From NCBI GenBank assembly GCA_030068075.1, contig CM057841.1, positions 48,029,030-48,093,029 on the forward strand: a DNA stretch of 64,000 bases, in the 5' to 3' direction. Source of the DNA: Paguma larvata (taxonomy: Eukaryota > Chordata > Mammalia > Carnivora > Viverridae). The notes below the pieces were generated by a model. It saw only the letters and a program-made list of their open reading frames with translations. It was not told where the DNA came from and made no database searches. Of the stretch, positions 51,492-63,694 are shown one piece after another. The translations under genes were made by a program, and so were the position numbers. Position 1 is the stretch's first letter. Each line of letters begins with the position of its first letter.

Positions 51492-51702
51492 TCTTTTTTT
51501 TTTTTTTTAATGTTCATTTATTTTTGAGACAGAGAGAGACTGAGTGCGAGCAGGGGGAGGGGCAGAGAGAGACAGAGACACGGAATCCAAAGCAGGCTCC
51601 AGGCTCCGAGCCGTCAGCACAGGGACCGATGTGGGGCTCGAACCCACAAACCGTGAGATCGTGACCTGAGCCGAAGTCGGATGAGCCGCCCAGGTGCCCC
51701 TC
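51492..51702 (-). mobile_element. CAN SINE, reverse
   Basis: Poly(T), AATGTTCATTTATTTTTGAG; the 'CGCTTAACCGACTG' segment is deleted near 51680. Ends GATGAGCCGCCCAGGTGCCCC. Confidence 0.9.
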
Positions 51703-51829
51703 TGCCTGTCTTTTAAGGCTAATTCTGGTATCTTTCCAAAAGCTGCAGAGCATCTCTTTGACCTTCCACAGTAACGGACCCCTATGTGCCAAACGCTTTA
51801 TCTAGGTTATCTCGTAATTCTATGACAAA

Positions 51830-52225
51830 GGCATTCACATTTGGATTTTACAGATGAAGACACTGATGCTCAGAGAAGTCCAATCACTGTCCACAACCAG
51901 GATTGGAACCCAGCCTGACCGGCCTGTGCTTATTCCACTGAGCCTCATAGGTGGCCTCCCAATAACCTACTACACTGGAGAACAGAAGCTGTGCCCCTAG
52001 ACTTCTGGAGAATTCTCTGCCCAAGGGGGCTTAATAAGTAAGTGCCAGACATTGAGCCAAGTGCCGTATAAATCCTGTATCACCAAGAAGTTTTATAATC
52101 TCTATTTTGCATGTGAACTGAGGCACAATTATTAGGTGAGAGTTCAAGGTCAGGCAGTTATGCATATACACCCAGGCTTGCCTGCCTTCAAAGGTCAAGT
52201 CTTAACCACTATGCAGACTGCCTCC
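51830..52225 (-). mobile_element. Two MIR copies
   Basis: 51840-51960: TTTTACAGATGAAGACACTG, CCAGGATTGGAACCCAGCC. 52080-52225: CATGTGAACTGAGGCACAAT, AAGTCTTAACCACTATGCAG. Confidence 0.8.
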
Positions 52226-52229
52226 TTCC

Positions 52230-53105
52230 TGAAAAATCCTCAGAGAAAACAAGAGCCTCACCCACCCCCTCATACCATCACGGTTCTGGAAATTAGGAAT
52301 TAGTCACATAATTTTTGAGTAAGCTGACCTGCATGTGTAACATGAGCTAAGCTACAAAAATGTTCTTGCCCGTTGCCTCAAGGATTCATTCTGGTGGAGA
52401 ATAAACTCCAAGAAGACGGGAGAAAAATCTAAAAAACCAGAAAAAGTTATTTTCACATGATTGTCCATAAAAGTCAAATTACTAATTGCAAAACACCTGG
52501 AAGCAACCCAACTTCACAAATGAGGGGCAAAGGCTGCACAGGCTGGGATGGGTTTCTTAATGTGGTGGATAACACATAAACCCTTAAAATGACAAGCAGT
52601 TAGCTGGTTTTTGTGCATTTGAAATAAATGCAAAGTGTAAAAGTAGAACTCATTTTCATATCAGAATACCATCCGAACAAGAAGGCTCGCTCATGCCATT
52701 TTTTTCTTTTAAAGAACTTTAAATCAATTAACTTTTGATAAGGTAATTCACGCGCATAATTCATGCAGAGTACATAAAAACCTCAAGACCTAAAGCAATA
52801 TGCTTTGGCGCAGGCCCCAGGAACCCACAACCATTTACAAATGTGGCTCTGTTGATTCACAAAACTCAGAAATGAACAGGGAGAAGTAATTCGCTTTATG
52901 GTTATTTGGATCTTTTTTCCCCACGAGTCCAAAGAAACAAAGAGCAGAGAATTCACACCATTTCAGAGACCTAGTTCAAAGCTCTCTGCCTGGGACTTTT
53001 TCAAGTCTTGCTCAAATCCCTCTTGCTGTGATCTGTGAAAGCAGCAGCTAAGTGGATGGAAGTCAGGAAAAGAAAACCAGGTGAGAAAAAAAAACCGAAT
53101 ACCTT
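52230..53105. other. Unassigned sequence
   Basis: Unique-looking, AT-rich; no exon or repeat named. It directly precedes (in minus-strand terms, follows) the candidate 5' exon. Confidence 0.35.
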
Positions 53106-53110
53106 CTTAC

Positions 53111-53420
53111 CTGCTCGCCCACGAGGACGCGGTCTTCGAGGACTCTGCTGATTTTAAGGGGCTCGAGGGTAGAAGCAGGTGCCCAGGAACAGGAGGCAGC
53201 GGGTGCCAGATGAGAAGTTGCTGCTTCCCCCAGCTCACAATCAGGCTTCCCGACGGATGGGAAGGGCGGGGAAAGCAGGCCACTGCAGCTCCCAGCTCCC
53301 AATTGAGAAACTGAAGCCAGCAAGGGCGGGGCAGGGCCACGTGTCCCCAGCCTGCCTTGGGAGTGCGGATAGGAGGGGGCCACAAACCCAGAGAAACAGC
53401 CAGGAACTGTTTCCTGACTG
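53111..53420 (-). other. Candidate 5' non-coding exon, possibly distal IL34
   Basis: On the minus strand a GC-rich segment with several CpG ends in GAGCAG|GTAAGAAGG, a near-ideal donor at 53111/53110, then switches to AT-rich intron-like sequence. It lies between SF3B3 and the IL34 coding exons on the IL34 strand, where the long human IL34 transcripts have 5' exons. The upstream limit is a guess. The open frame across it has no recognisable protein character. Confidence 0.35.
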
Positions 53421-53424
53421 AGAG

Positions 53425-55425
53425 CGCCTGGCAAATTAATGGCAGGAGCCCACACAATCAAGTTTTGGCTCCCAGGCAGGTTGGGCCTGCCCCAGCTCTT
53501 CTCCAGAACGCATTTAGTCTGATTAAAAAAACTCTACTTCCAAAACTTCGTAAAACTGGGAGATGTGGTAGTGATTGGAGTGCACGTGTATGCAGAAGTA
53601 CAAACAGATGGGAGAAAAGGCCTTTCATAAGTATCACCAGTGTTGAGGACTAATCAACTACCCACTTACAGATGGGAGACATGAGCCCAGAGGGACGAAG
53701 TAGCTAACCTAAGATCACACAGCTAAGTCTTCCTGACACAACTGTTCTGGTGTAACTCGTGGTAGGACACATACAGAGTTCCTAAGGACATAGAAGTGAG
53801 GCCCTTTGCTCATGTCCAACAAGGGCGCTTCCACTTGACCTGGGTCAGACTGAATGCCTGAGAATGGCTCTGTCCAGCAGAGTGCTGTGGGCACCGTGGG
53901 GCAACTCCATCTCCACCTAGTTTTCACAGCCAGCTCCCTGATCATACTTGGACTAATTAGGGGTGGGGCAACCCCCCAAGGATCCTTTAGCTTCTCCACC
54001 AGTGGACATTACAAGCAGGTATCAGGGGACAGAGGAAGGGCTGTGTTCAAAGCATCAAACTAGCCAAGGTCATAATTTGCAGTTTCTCTTATCACGAGCA
54101 CAGAATCTTTATAAAGCGGGCACTTATTAACATCTAGGATTCCACAGCACCTCATTTGAGAAATGCTACCCTAAAAGATGTAGTATGTCTTTTTCTGAAT
54201 GCCAATGCCCGGCACAAGTAGTCGTTCAAGAAATGATTTCTCAAGTGGGTTGACAAAACTGGATTCCTGGTTTGGTCCTGAACTTTCAGCAGGACAAGGC
54301 CCATACAGGAATGCACTTGGCTAATTCCCCACCTTCATCCCCAAGGCTATGGCTACTCTGCCCACACCTCTACAAGGCCTGGGCAGAGCTGTGCCAAGTT
54401 AATTCATACCAGTCAGGTGGCCTGCTGGGAGGGCAGGAGAGTGGAGATGATGGGGGCACAGCCATGGGATCTCACTGGAGCCTCACAGAAGCCTGAATTA
54501 ACTCCACTGCACCCTCTCCAGGATCCCTTGGCTTGGAAGGATATCCTTTCCCTTCAAAGCATTGCACATAGGCCTGCAGTTCAAGACAGAGATGGCTCTA
54601 GGACCCCCAGGCTTCCAGACCCAAGTTCAGTGGCCATGCCTCCTCAGATCCCCTAGAAGTTCAGCAAAAGCACTTTGCTATTACCATGACCCCTTAAGGT
54701 TGGTTTTATTATACTTTACAGACAGGAAACTGAGACCATGTTTAGAGACTGGTGAACCCAGGTCAGAGAACTATGTTCAAGGCTCTTTTTCTGGTCTTTA
54801 CTCCTGACTCCTGCTTGGCACTTGGCAAGCAGGATCTTGATTCTGCTTTCCACTTTGAAGTGGCCTTTCTCTGGCTGCCCCAGCCTGCTTGTGTTTAACA
54901 GCACCAGGCCCTGATAACCCACAATAAATGCTGATGCTTCTCTTGACCATCATGTCTGTTATTAAAATTATTAAATGTGTGAAAACTCTTCCCCAATTGA
55001 GCTCATTCAAAGCAACTCCCATTCCGAGATTTTGTTTGCTGTGGGAGAAGGGAATAAGTTCTGCGGCCTAGGCCTGTAAACTGAAAATGTGAGGACCAGG
55101 CTCTAGATGGCATAATTAGAGGTGGGGAATGGAGATGGATTTGCCTCTGGGATTACGACAACACCCACTGGGTATTAAGATTCTGGATTTGGGGGTGAAG
55201 GTGGGGCTGGGTGGTGCTGACAGGAGCCTTGAGCTACTTCTAGTGAGTCTCCCAGCCTTTTGTTCCCAAACTGGGATTTACAACCTTGGTCTATTATTTG
55301 GCTTCATTTTGAACAAGAAAGTGCTCCCTCATTTCCCATCCAACCTAATGATTTTCATGTCTGATGACCACCAGATTGTGAAATATACAGATGTCCAGAT
55401 ACCAGCAGAGATTAACAGGTTTAGG
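53425..55425. other. Unassigned sequence with MIR fragments
   Basis: MIR-like words at 53665-53735 (GATCACACAGCTAAGTC) and 54690-54760 (TTACAGACAGGAAACTGAGA). No exon recognised. Confidence 0.4.
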
Positions 55426-55429
55426 AGTT

Positions 55430-55550
55430 CAAGCCCCACATTAGGCTCTGTGCTGACGGCTCAGAGCCTGAAGCCTGCTTCAGATTCTGTGTCTCTCTCC
55501 CTCTGTCTCTGTCCTTCCCCCACTCACATTCTCCCTCTCAAAAATAACCA
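55430..55550 (+). mobile_element. 5'-truncated CAN SINE
   Basis: Starts inside the element at AGGAGTTCAAGCCCCACATT and runs to AAAAATAACCATTA; the tRNA A-box half is missing. Confidence 0.88.
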
Positions 55551-55552
55551 TT

Positions 55553-55808
55553 AGGGGCGCCTGAGTGGCTCAGTCGGTTAAGCCTCTGACTTCAGCTCAG
55601 GTCATGATCTCACTGTTCATGAGTTCGAGCCCAGCATCGGGCTCTGTGCTGACAGCTTGGAGCCTGGAGCCAGCTTCAGATTCTGTGTCTCCCTCTCTCT
55701 CTCTCTCTGACCCACCAGTGCTCATACTCTGCCTCTCTCCCTCTCTCTAAAAAAATAAACATAAAAAATAAAACAAATAAAAATAAAATAAACATTAAAA
55801 AAAAAAAG
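55553..55808 (+). mobile_element. CAN SINE with long A-rich tail
   Basis: GGGGCGCCTGAGTGGCTCAG head. The tail holds repeated AATAAAC/AATAAAA words for 60 bp. It begins right at the tail of the truncated copy. Confidence 0.92.
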
Positions 55809-55814
55809 TAAAAT

Positions 55815-57400
55815 ACAACCACCTATTCTGACCAACTCGGATGATCCTAATACAGGTTTCCTTCCACTTCTGTACCCACATCTGGCTCCCTCAGTTTTCA
55901 GAGTTGGGATCTTCTGACTGTTCCTAGAAGTCGCAAGGTTATGCCTGTTCTATCTGAGGAGACCAGAGACAGAGACTGACGCTCTTCAGAAACTTATCAC
56001 AAGGCTCTTTGGCAGACTCACCAAAACTGACAGGTTTTAAAAACTCTTCTCCAACTTCTAGGCGCAGAACAGACCTGCAAAGAGGTGGCACATAGTAGGT
56101 GGTTGGCAAATACTGGTGGAATATAAATGAATTTATAGCAGCATCTTCTAGTAAGCTGGTATGTCTTTTTTTTTTTTCAGTCATGTCTTCTGATGTTGGT
56201 TTTCAAGCTTGTACAGAAACAGCTGGCTATGCTGGTACAGACTGGTGAAGGGGACTCTTCTGACTGCTCTGTAGTACGGATCTGCAGATTGCAGTTCACT
56301 TAACTTCACGTAAGCCCACATGTTGGGCTATCAGATCCCCAAATATGAATCAGCCAATGACCACAGATGTTCACTGACTCCCTACCACGTAGGCCATCTG
56401 GCCCCCACAGTTTTTTTTTTTTTTTTTTTGGGGGGGGGGATAAGGTTTGATTTCAGCAGCAGAGACGGTTCTTCCGAGCTCTTGACATAGTCTTCGAATG
56501 TATTTTAAAAGTACAATAAGTAAAATATTCACATACAATATTCCATATGTAAATGAGCAAGTGGATGACTCAGGCAAACACATGTCATTTCTACTTTGAA
56601 TAGAAACAGAATTTAGGATTTTTTTTTTTAAATTGAAAGCCAGGTTGATCTCATCTGAAGAATGCTCCCAATGTTTCTGGCTTCCCACTGATGAGAGGCT
56701 CAAGAGAGGCTGCGTCATGGGAGCAGCACACATTCTGGTGACCAGCACTCTCCCCAGGAGAGAAGTGAACTCCAACAGCCTTTCCCAGCCACAGCAGTCT
56801 TGCTAGCAATACATTAAAAAAAAAACACACAAGAACAGAAACATTCCAGCCATAGTCCAACTTGAACCCCCTCCCCCGAGGAATACTATTCTTGGCAAGA
56901 GATCTTCCAAAGGAAACAACATCTGCAGAACCCCTACCCCTGAGGTCAGGGAAAGATGAGGCAGCTAAAAACTTTTCAGTCCTTTCTTAGACCCACGTTG
57001 CAGGGACTTCACAGAGCAGCAGGATGGGAGTGATCCTAGTAACTAAGGGCAAATGCCTCAGGGTCTTGACATTATCCCTTAGGAGTTCCATGGCAGACTC
57101 TGATGTATTTTGCAAGGCTACACACAGAGTTCCCCCATTTACCTGGCTGCTTAGTTAAACCAAAGGAGTTCACTAGACCCACTTAACACTTACACAGATG
57201 GGATGTGTCATTTAGCCTCATCCCATCACCAAGTATTTGTTAAACACATTTTGTAGGTTCTGGGGCAACAGCTATGAACTGGGCAAAATTCCTGAGCTCA
57301 ACATATTCGAGCCTAATTCCTTGTGTCTGTGCTCCAGAAATTCTATTTGCAGACAACAAGCAAATTTAAGGATAGGCAAAGGAAACTCAATGGTGACAAC
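55815..57400. other. Mostly unassigned sequence
   Basis: 56080-56145 is a MIR 3' end (GGCACATAGTAGGTGGTTGG). 56411-56438 is a T-run joined to a G-run. The rest shows no named repeat or exon. Confidence 0.4.
56411..56438 (+). repeat. Poly(T)-poly(G) junction
   Basis: About 19 T followed by 9 to 10 G. Read from the other strand it is C-run then A-run, as at the end of a retrotransposed sequence. Confidence 0.85.
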
Positions 57401-58966
57401 TCCTGGATATAACACCTAAAGCACAAGCAACAAAATAAAAAAAAAATAAGACTACATCAAACTAAAAGCTTCTGCACAGAAGGAACGAATCGACGAAGTG
57501 AAAAGACAACCAACAGGATGGGAAAAATTTGCAAACCATGTATCTAGATAAGGAGTTAGCATCCAAAATATATAAAGAACTCATACATCTCAACAGCAAA
57601 TAAATAATCCAATTAAAGAATGGCAAAAAGAGACAGGCACCCCTATTGTTTACTGCTGCATTATTTACAGTAACCAAGATACAGATACGAGCCAAACGTC
57701 CATCAAAAGATGAATGATAAAGATGTGGTGTATGTATGCTACAGAATATTACTCAGCCATAAGCAAGAATGAAATCTTGTCATTTGCAAGAAAGTGGATG
57801 GACCTAGAGAGTATAATGGTGGTTGCCAGAGAGGAGGAGAGTAGGAGGAAGGATGATACAAAGAGGATCAAGAGTACACTTACCTTGACAAGCACTGAAT
57901 AATGTATAGAATTTCTGAATCATTATGTTGTACACTGACATTAATTAACACTGTACATTAATCATACTTCAATTAAAAAAATGGGCAAAGGAACTTAACA
58001 GACATTTCGCAATGTAGATATATTATAGATGGCCAACAGACACACGAAAAGATGCTCAACATCATTAGTCATTGGGGAAATGCCTATCAAAACTACAACG
58101 AGCTATATCGCCTCGAGCCTGTTCAAATAGCCATCATCAAAAAGATAACAAAGGCCAGAAAGAATGGAGAAAAGGAAACCCTGGGGTACTGTTGTTGGGA
58201 TTGTAGACTGGTACAGCCAAGAGGAACAGTATGGAGAATCCTCAAAAAATTAAAAATAGATCTGCCCTATTATCCAGCAATTCTACTTCAGGGAATATAT
58301 ATATCCAAAGGAAACGAAAGCACTAAGTCAAAAAGGTATCTGGATCCAAATGTCACAGTAGTGTTATTTATAATAGCCAAGACATGGAAACAACAATTAA
58401 TGGAAAATGAACAAGAAGTGTGGCAGATCAACAAATGGATGTTGAGAATTCCCACTTGGACAGCTGCATGCAAAAGAATGAAACTGGACCTCTTTCTTAC
58501 ACTATACACAAAAATACGTTCAAAATGGATTCAAGATCTACATGTGAGACCTGAAACCATAAAAATCCTCAAAGAGAGCACAGGCAGTAATGTCTATGAC
58601 ATTGGCCATACCAACGTTTTTCTAGAGATATCTCCTGAGGCAAGGGAAATAAAAGTAAAAATATGTTATTGGGACTACGTCAAAATAAAAATCTTCTGCA
58701 CGACAAAGGAAACAATCTACATAACTAAAAGGAAACCTAGTGAATGGGAGAAGATATTTACAAATGACATATTCAATAGATTAGTATCCGAAATAAGTAA
58801 AGAACTGATACAACTCAATACCCAAAAAACAAATAATCCAATTAAAAAATGGGAAGACATGAACAGACATTTCTCCAATGACTACACCCAGATGGCAAAC
58901 AGACACGTGAAAAGATGCTCAATATCAATCAACAGGGAAGTGCAAATCGTAACTACAGTGAGTGGG

Positions 58967-59064
58967 GCATCTGGGTGGCTTACTTCAGATTCTGTGTCTC
59001 TCTGCCCCTCCCCTGCTTGTGCTCTATCTCTCAAAAACAAAGAAACATTAAAAAAAAAAAAAAA
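58967..59064 (+). mobile_element. CAN SINE with large internal deletion
   Basis: GGGGCATCTGGGTGGCTTAC joins directly to TTCAGATTCTGTGTCTCTC, so about 120 bp are missing. Confidence 0.88.
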
Positions 59065-59480
59065 TGAATGCAATTTTGCCATTGGCAATGACACACATGC
59101 AAGAGAGTATAATGCTTAGGGAAATTAAGTTAGTGAGAGAAAATATCATATGATCTCACTCATCTGTGGAACTTAACAAATGAGTGAAGGAAAAAAAGAC
59201 AAATCAGGAAACAGATTCATAGCTATAGAGAAGTGATGGTTACCAGGGGGGAGGGAGTGAGAGGATGGGGCAAAGAGGTGGAAGGATTTCAAGGTGTACA
59301 CTTATGGTGATGAGCACTGAGTAATGTATACACTTGTGGAATCATTGTATCGGATTTTGAAATTAACGTAATGCTGTATGTTAACTATACTGGGAAATAA
59401 AAAACAAAAAAATAAAAGAAGTTGTGGTATATATGTACAGAATGGAGTATTATTCAGTCATTTAAAAAAAAGACAAGGAT

Positions 59481-59700
59481 GGGGCGCCTGGGTGGCTCAG
59501 TTGGTTGGGCGGCCGACTTCGGCTCAGGTCATGATCTCACGGTTTGTGAATTCGACTCCCGCGTCGGGCTCTGTGCTGACAGCTCAGAGCCTGGAGCCTG
59601 CTTCAGATTCTGTATCTCCCTCTCTCTGCCCTTCCCCTGCTCATACTTTGTCTCTATGTCTCTCAAAAATAAATAAACGTTAAAAAAAATTTTTTTAATA
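59481..59700 (+). mobile_element. CAN SINE, near-consensus
   Basis: Complete head and body with TTCGACTCCCGCGTCGGGCTC. AAAAAAGACAAGGA on both sides is the duplication. Confidence 0.95.
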
Positions 59701-60145
59701 AAAAATAAGAAAAAAGACAAGGAAATCTTGCCATTTGTGACAGGGATGGACCTTAAGGGCAATATTCTAAGTGAAATAAGTCAGACAAAAGAATACTGTA
59801 TGATCTCACTTACATGTGGAGTCTAAAAAAACATCAAACTCCTAAAAAACAGAAGATGTCTGGAGTTGAAGTGGAGGAGTGGCAGTGGCACTGGAGCAAG
59901 ACGGTCGAGAGGTATCAACTTCCAGGTATAAGGAAGTAAGTATAAGAGATACTAGTTAACTAGGACTAGTTAAGACTGCTATGTGATATATATTTTTGCT
60001 GCTTTTCATTGTATCTCTCTGAGATGATAAACGTAATTGTTTCACAATATATGTAAGTCAAACCATTATGCTGTACACTTTCAACTCACACAGTGATGTA
60101 TGTCGATTATACCTCAACAAAACTGGAGGGATTAAAAAAAAAAAA

Positions 60146-62695
60146 AGGCAAATATTTCCAGCTGTTAGAATCTTGGTAGAGAAATCAAGCACAGAGAAGG
60201 CCCCTCAGAAACAGAGCTGAAATGCTACCTATATAGCCCTCAAAACTCTCTCATCTAGCACCCATTTGGCTACAACAGAGAATGTGAGAAAGTCAAGAGA
60301 CATATCAAAAGCAAAGCAGTACAAGAGAGGAAGAAAACATCACAGCGTGCGTATAGGGTGGGGAAGGAAGGACACTCTGGTCCATAGTTCTTCGGTGACT
60401 CCTAAAGGAAAATGGGAGACTTCATTGTCTTCCTCACCTAAGCCCCAAATATTTAAGAGATCAGGTTTGGCTCAATAAGCACCCACAATATGCTGGGCTG
60501 GGTGCTGGGTATTTTAATAGATGCTCTCATTTTATCCTCGCATTGACCCTGTTTATCTCCACGTTATCGGGAAGATGTCAATCTGCCTGACCAATGTCAT
60601 AGATCTATTTAATCAGAGGAGCAAAGACTTTACTTAACTCGGGCCTGTGAGTCCATGTCTAGACTTGCCCAGGTATCTATATTGAGTGGCCTCAGGGATG
60701 ATTTTCATAATTAAGAATATTTAAGAAAGAAATAACACAAACAAAATTCATACTCCCAAAAGACACGAAGTCACTTTGACTTCTTTAGTAAGTGCTAGGA
60801 TTCTTAGGAACCATGATCCTGTCTCAAGTAAGGTTGGGCGACACGGTAGGGGACTTCCATAAGCCATCTCTCCCTTTACTTTCTACAGTCGGGGGAACCA
60901 AGGCTCATTAGTTTTAAACGGTTTGCCCGAAATTCACTCAGCTGTTATCGGGCCAAGCCAGATCAGACATGTTTCCTGATTCTAGTTCTCTTTCTACTAT
61001 AAACACATTTTGACCGTTTCCTTACTAGGCTATCAAGTTCAACAGAGCAGGCCCTATGCATTTATTACTGTGCTTAGTATCTGTACAATGCTCAGAATAT
61101 TATTAGCTCATGAGTTGCTGTCACCTACCAGAGTTAACCTTTTGCAAAATGCACCCACATTTCTGTGACAATCCCATTTGTATCATTTTCCCTGGTTACA
61201 GAGGAATGGAAAAGGACAGAGTCTCGTGATATGAAATCTTTGCCTGGCTTACCTGTGGCTCTCTAGTGGGGCAATAATCAGATGACAACACAGTCCCAGC
61301 TGTGGTAAAAGATCTAAAATTAAGATTCAATATTATATACTGTAAAATCAAAAGGGGCTTCAAATGGCCCAACTCCATGTTTCCCTCCCAACTGTGTTCT
61401 TATGGTTAAGGTCCCCTAAGCTAAACGACCCTCCTTATCAAAGGACCAGACACAGTTCCTGCTCCTCTCTGGGCAGCACGTTTCAGTTCACCCCCATCTA
61501 TGGATTTACTCAAACAAGCCGATCACATCTTCCCAAAGGAACCCGAAGGCACCCCACCTTCTTGAGACTACAAAGCCTGAGACGTTTCCCTCCCAAAGCC
61601 CCCAGTTGTTTACCTGGATGTTACGTGTAACCCCCATGTGACTTTGCATGGCATGCAGTGTCCTCCCGTTGACTGTGATTATGTAACTAATGAACTCCCG
61701 TCTATGCCATTACCCCCAACCCAAGACCAATTCCTAATTCTGTACAGAGATCACGTTTTCCTCTTACATACACATTCTCTATGACTATAGGAAGAAGTAC
61801 TTCAGAAAAGAACCAGGGAACAAGGGGCCGCTACTAAAACACCTATGCCAAGTTTCCCACCCGACTGCACGTCAATATCATACAATCTAACAGACTAAAC
61901 AGAATGGCTTTGGGGTTGGGGCCACAGGAAAAATGAGCCCTGGAATTAGGCCATAAAACTGTAATTCAGAAGTACTGTCTTCTGTTATGTGAATCAGTGA
62001 GATAACTGTTTTATTTAGGGATTTAGTTCCTGGCAAAACCTGGATCTCTACTGAGCACACTAAAACCTAGTCATGCTTAGAGATGCAGTCTCCAAGGACA
62101 GCCTCAGGAACTCTGCACTGGACTGTGACCTGCTCAGGGTCGAAGATTTTATCTAACCACCTTGATCTGATTCTAACCCAGTGCTAGCCACAGAGAATCT
62201 GTTCACGGAAGTGGCTGAGCACATGCACATGAAAGAGTATTTTACTCTGTGAAATACTGACAACAGCAGTGAGCTTGGGTGTCTCCAGGTTCAATGAAGC
62301 TGAAGGACCGGCTGGACGATTAGAGCTGGCATCTCAGGTGTAGTCTAGAACATCTGACACCAGGACACTTGCAGCTGACCAACTACGAGTGCTGCCTCTT
62401 CATACTCCAAACGCCCGCCAGAGCTTGCCTAAGAGGACTGCTGCAGACAGTACCCACCCCTCCCTCGGCATCATCCACGAGTCTTTAAATAGACACCACA
62501 TATACTTTGTTCCCATGGGCAGGTTAGTATCTGGGTTCTTCTGTACTTACTGATCCTTCCTAGGATTCATATGGCAAACCATCATTTCAGGAGCTGTAGA
62601 AGTAAAGGAAGCATCTGTTAAGTGACTACCCAGCTGGAATGCATGCCAAATCCTTCACTCTAAGATCTCAAAGTAGAAGGAAGTTAAAACGGGAG
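60146..62695. other. Mostly unique sequence between the L1 block and SF3B3
   Basis: MIR-like remnants at 60500-60640 (TTTTATCCTCGCATTGACCC) and 60880-60965. Otherwise no named repeat. No coding exon is convincing; the best frame (61364-61630, +) lacks splice context. A distal IL34 promoter could lie here by analogy with the human gene, but I see no marker for it. Confidence 0.4.
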
Positions 62696-62700
62696 AAGAG

Positions 62701-62935
62701 GGGTACCTGGGTGACTCAGTCAGTTAGGTGTCCAACTCTTGGTTTCAGCTGAGACTGTGTGTGCTCAGTTTGTGGGATTGAGTCCCACATCGGGCTCTGC
62801 GCTGATAGTGCTGACAGGACACAGCCTACTTAGGATTCTGTCTCCCTCTCTCATCCCCTCCCTATTGTGCTTGTGCTCGGGCACACCTTTTCTCTCTCAA
62901 AATAAACAAACATTAAAATAATAATAATAAAACAG
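62701..62935 (+). mobile_element. CAN SINE
   Basis: GGGGTACCTGGGTGACTCAG head, AAATAAACAAACATTAAAATAATAATAATAA tail. AGAAGAG before and AGAGAAG after. Confidence 0.9.
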
Positions 62936-63204
62936 TAGAGAAGTAATCAGCCACCCTTCCTCAATATTCAATGGGAAGAGGTGTGGCTGACCACATGGTT
63001 ATTATCAAGCCCAAGTTTCACCTGCATAGCAGAAAGAACTACAAGAAGCCAAAAAACCACCATGGAGCAAGGAGTGAGGCCACAGGGAGCCACAAGTACA
63101 AGCAGGTAGCTGGAAGGAAGGAGGATGCTCCTTATTTCCTGCTCCAACTCAGGCTCAAATCTTCCACCTAAATTCTCGCCCCCAGAAAAGACACGTGGAC
63201 GCCA

Positions 63205-63694
63205 GCCACCTTAAAAACTAGATTTATATTTCTGGTTAGATTTCAGAGTGGCAGAACTCAGGAGTTATACTATATTCAACCTGGTCCCACCTCAGCTTAC
63301 TGCCTCCCCCACCCTCCCTCCCACAAAGATAACATTGTACAAAACTGTATTTACAGAAAAACCAGTTAAAAACTAAGGGTGTGTACAAAAGTAGACAAGA
63401 GAGCCAGAAATATCAATGCAGGGAAAGCTTTGGGGAAGAGCCAACATCTTATTACACACCAGAACCTGGGGCAACGTATTATGTACTAGGCAGAAAGAAG
63501 CACAGCAAATTTCAGTGCAAATTTTAGGGGGAACCAGTCATTCCAGGGAAGAGTGGATACGAAAGACATACTAGCATTAATATTACAAAGTCTTAATTAT
63601 CCAGCCACCCTTCTTCTGCCACATGGGTTCAGAACCAGGTGATAGGGGAAACAAAACAGAAGAGTCTCTGACACAAGCCCCACAGGAAAAGGGC
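63205..63694 (-). other. SF3B3: SF3B3 3'UTR (proximal end)
   Basis: Continues from the SF3B3 stop codon without repeats. A likely end is AATATAAA near 63223-63230 followed by a GT-rich stretch (GGTGGCTGGCGTCC). No AATAAA is present between 62940 and 63694 on this strand, so a longer 3'UTR is possible. Confidence 0.6.
63223..63228 (-). terminator. SF3B3: Possible variant polyadenylation signal (TATAAA)
   Basis: TATAAA inside AGAAATATAAATC; AATATA overlaps it. Both are known weak variants. Confidence 0.4.

Larger units (their letters stand above)
57405..60145 (+). mobile_element. Forward L1 block, several decayed copies
   Basis: 57405-57975 (ACATCAAACTAAAAGCTTCT ... TTGTACACTGACATTAATTA), 58020-58965 (GATGCTCAACATCATTAGTC, CTGTTGTTGGGATTGTAGAC), 59070-59405 (AGTGAGAGAAAATATCATAT, GATGAGCACTGAGTAATG) and 59705-60135 (AAGTGAAATAAGTCAGACAA, TTATGCTGTACACTTTCAAC). 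The order is not that of one L1: the internal ORF2 region reappears downstream of a 3' end at 57975, so insertions are stacked. CAN SINEs sit at 58967 and 59481. Confidence 0.82.

Noticed and set aside
53063..53461. 132-codon minus-strand frame
   Set aside because: Overlaps the candidate 5' exon but runs through its donor and has no recognisable features; treated as non-coding.
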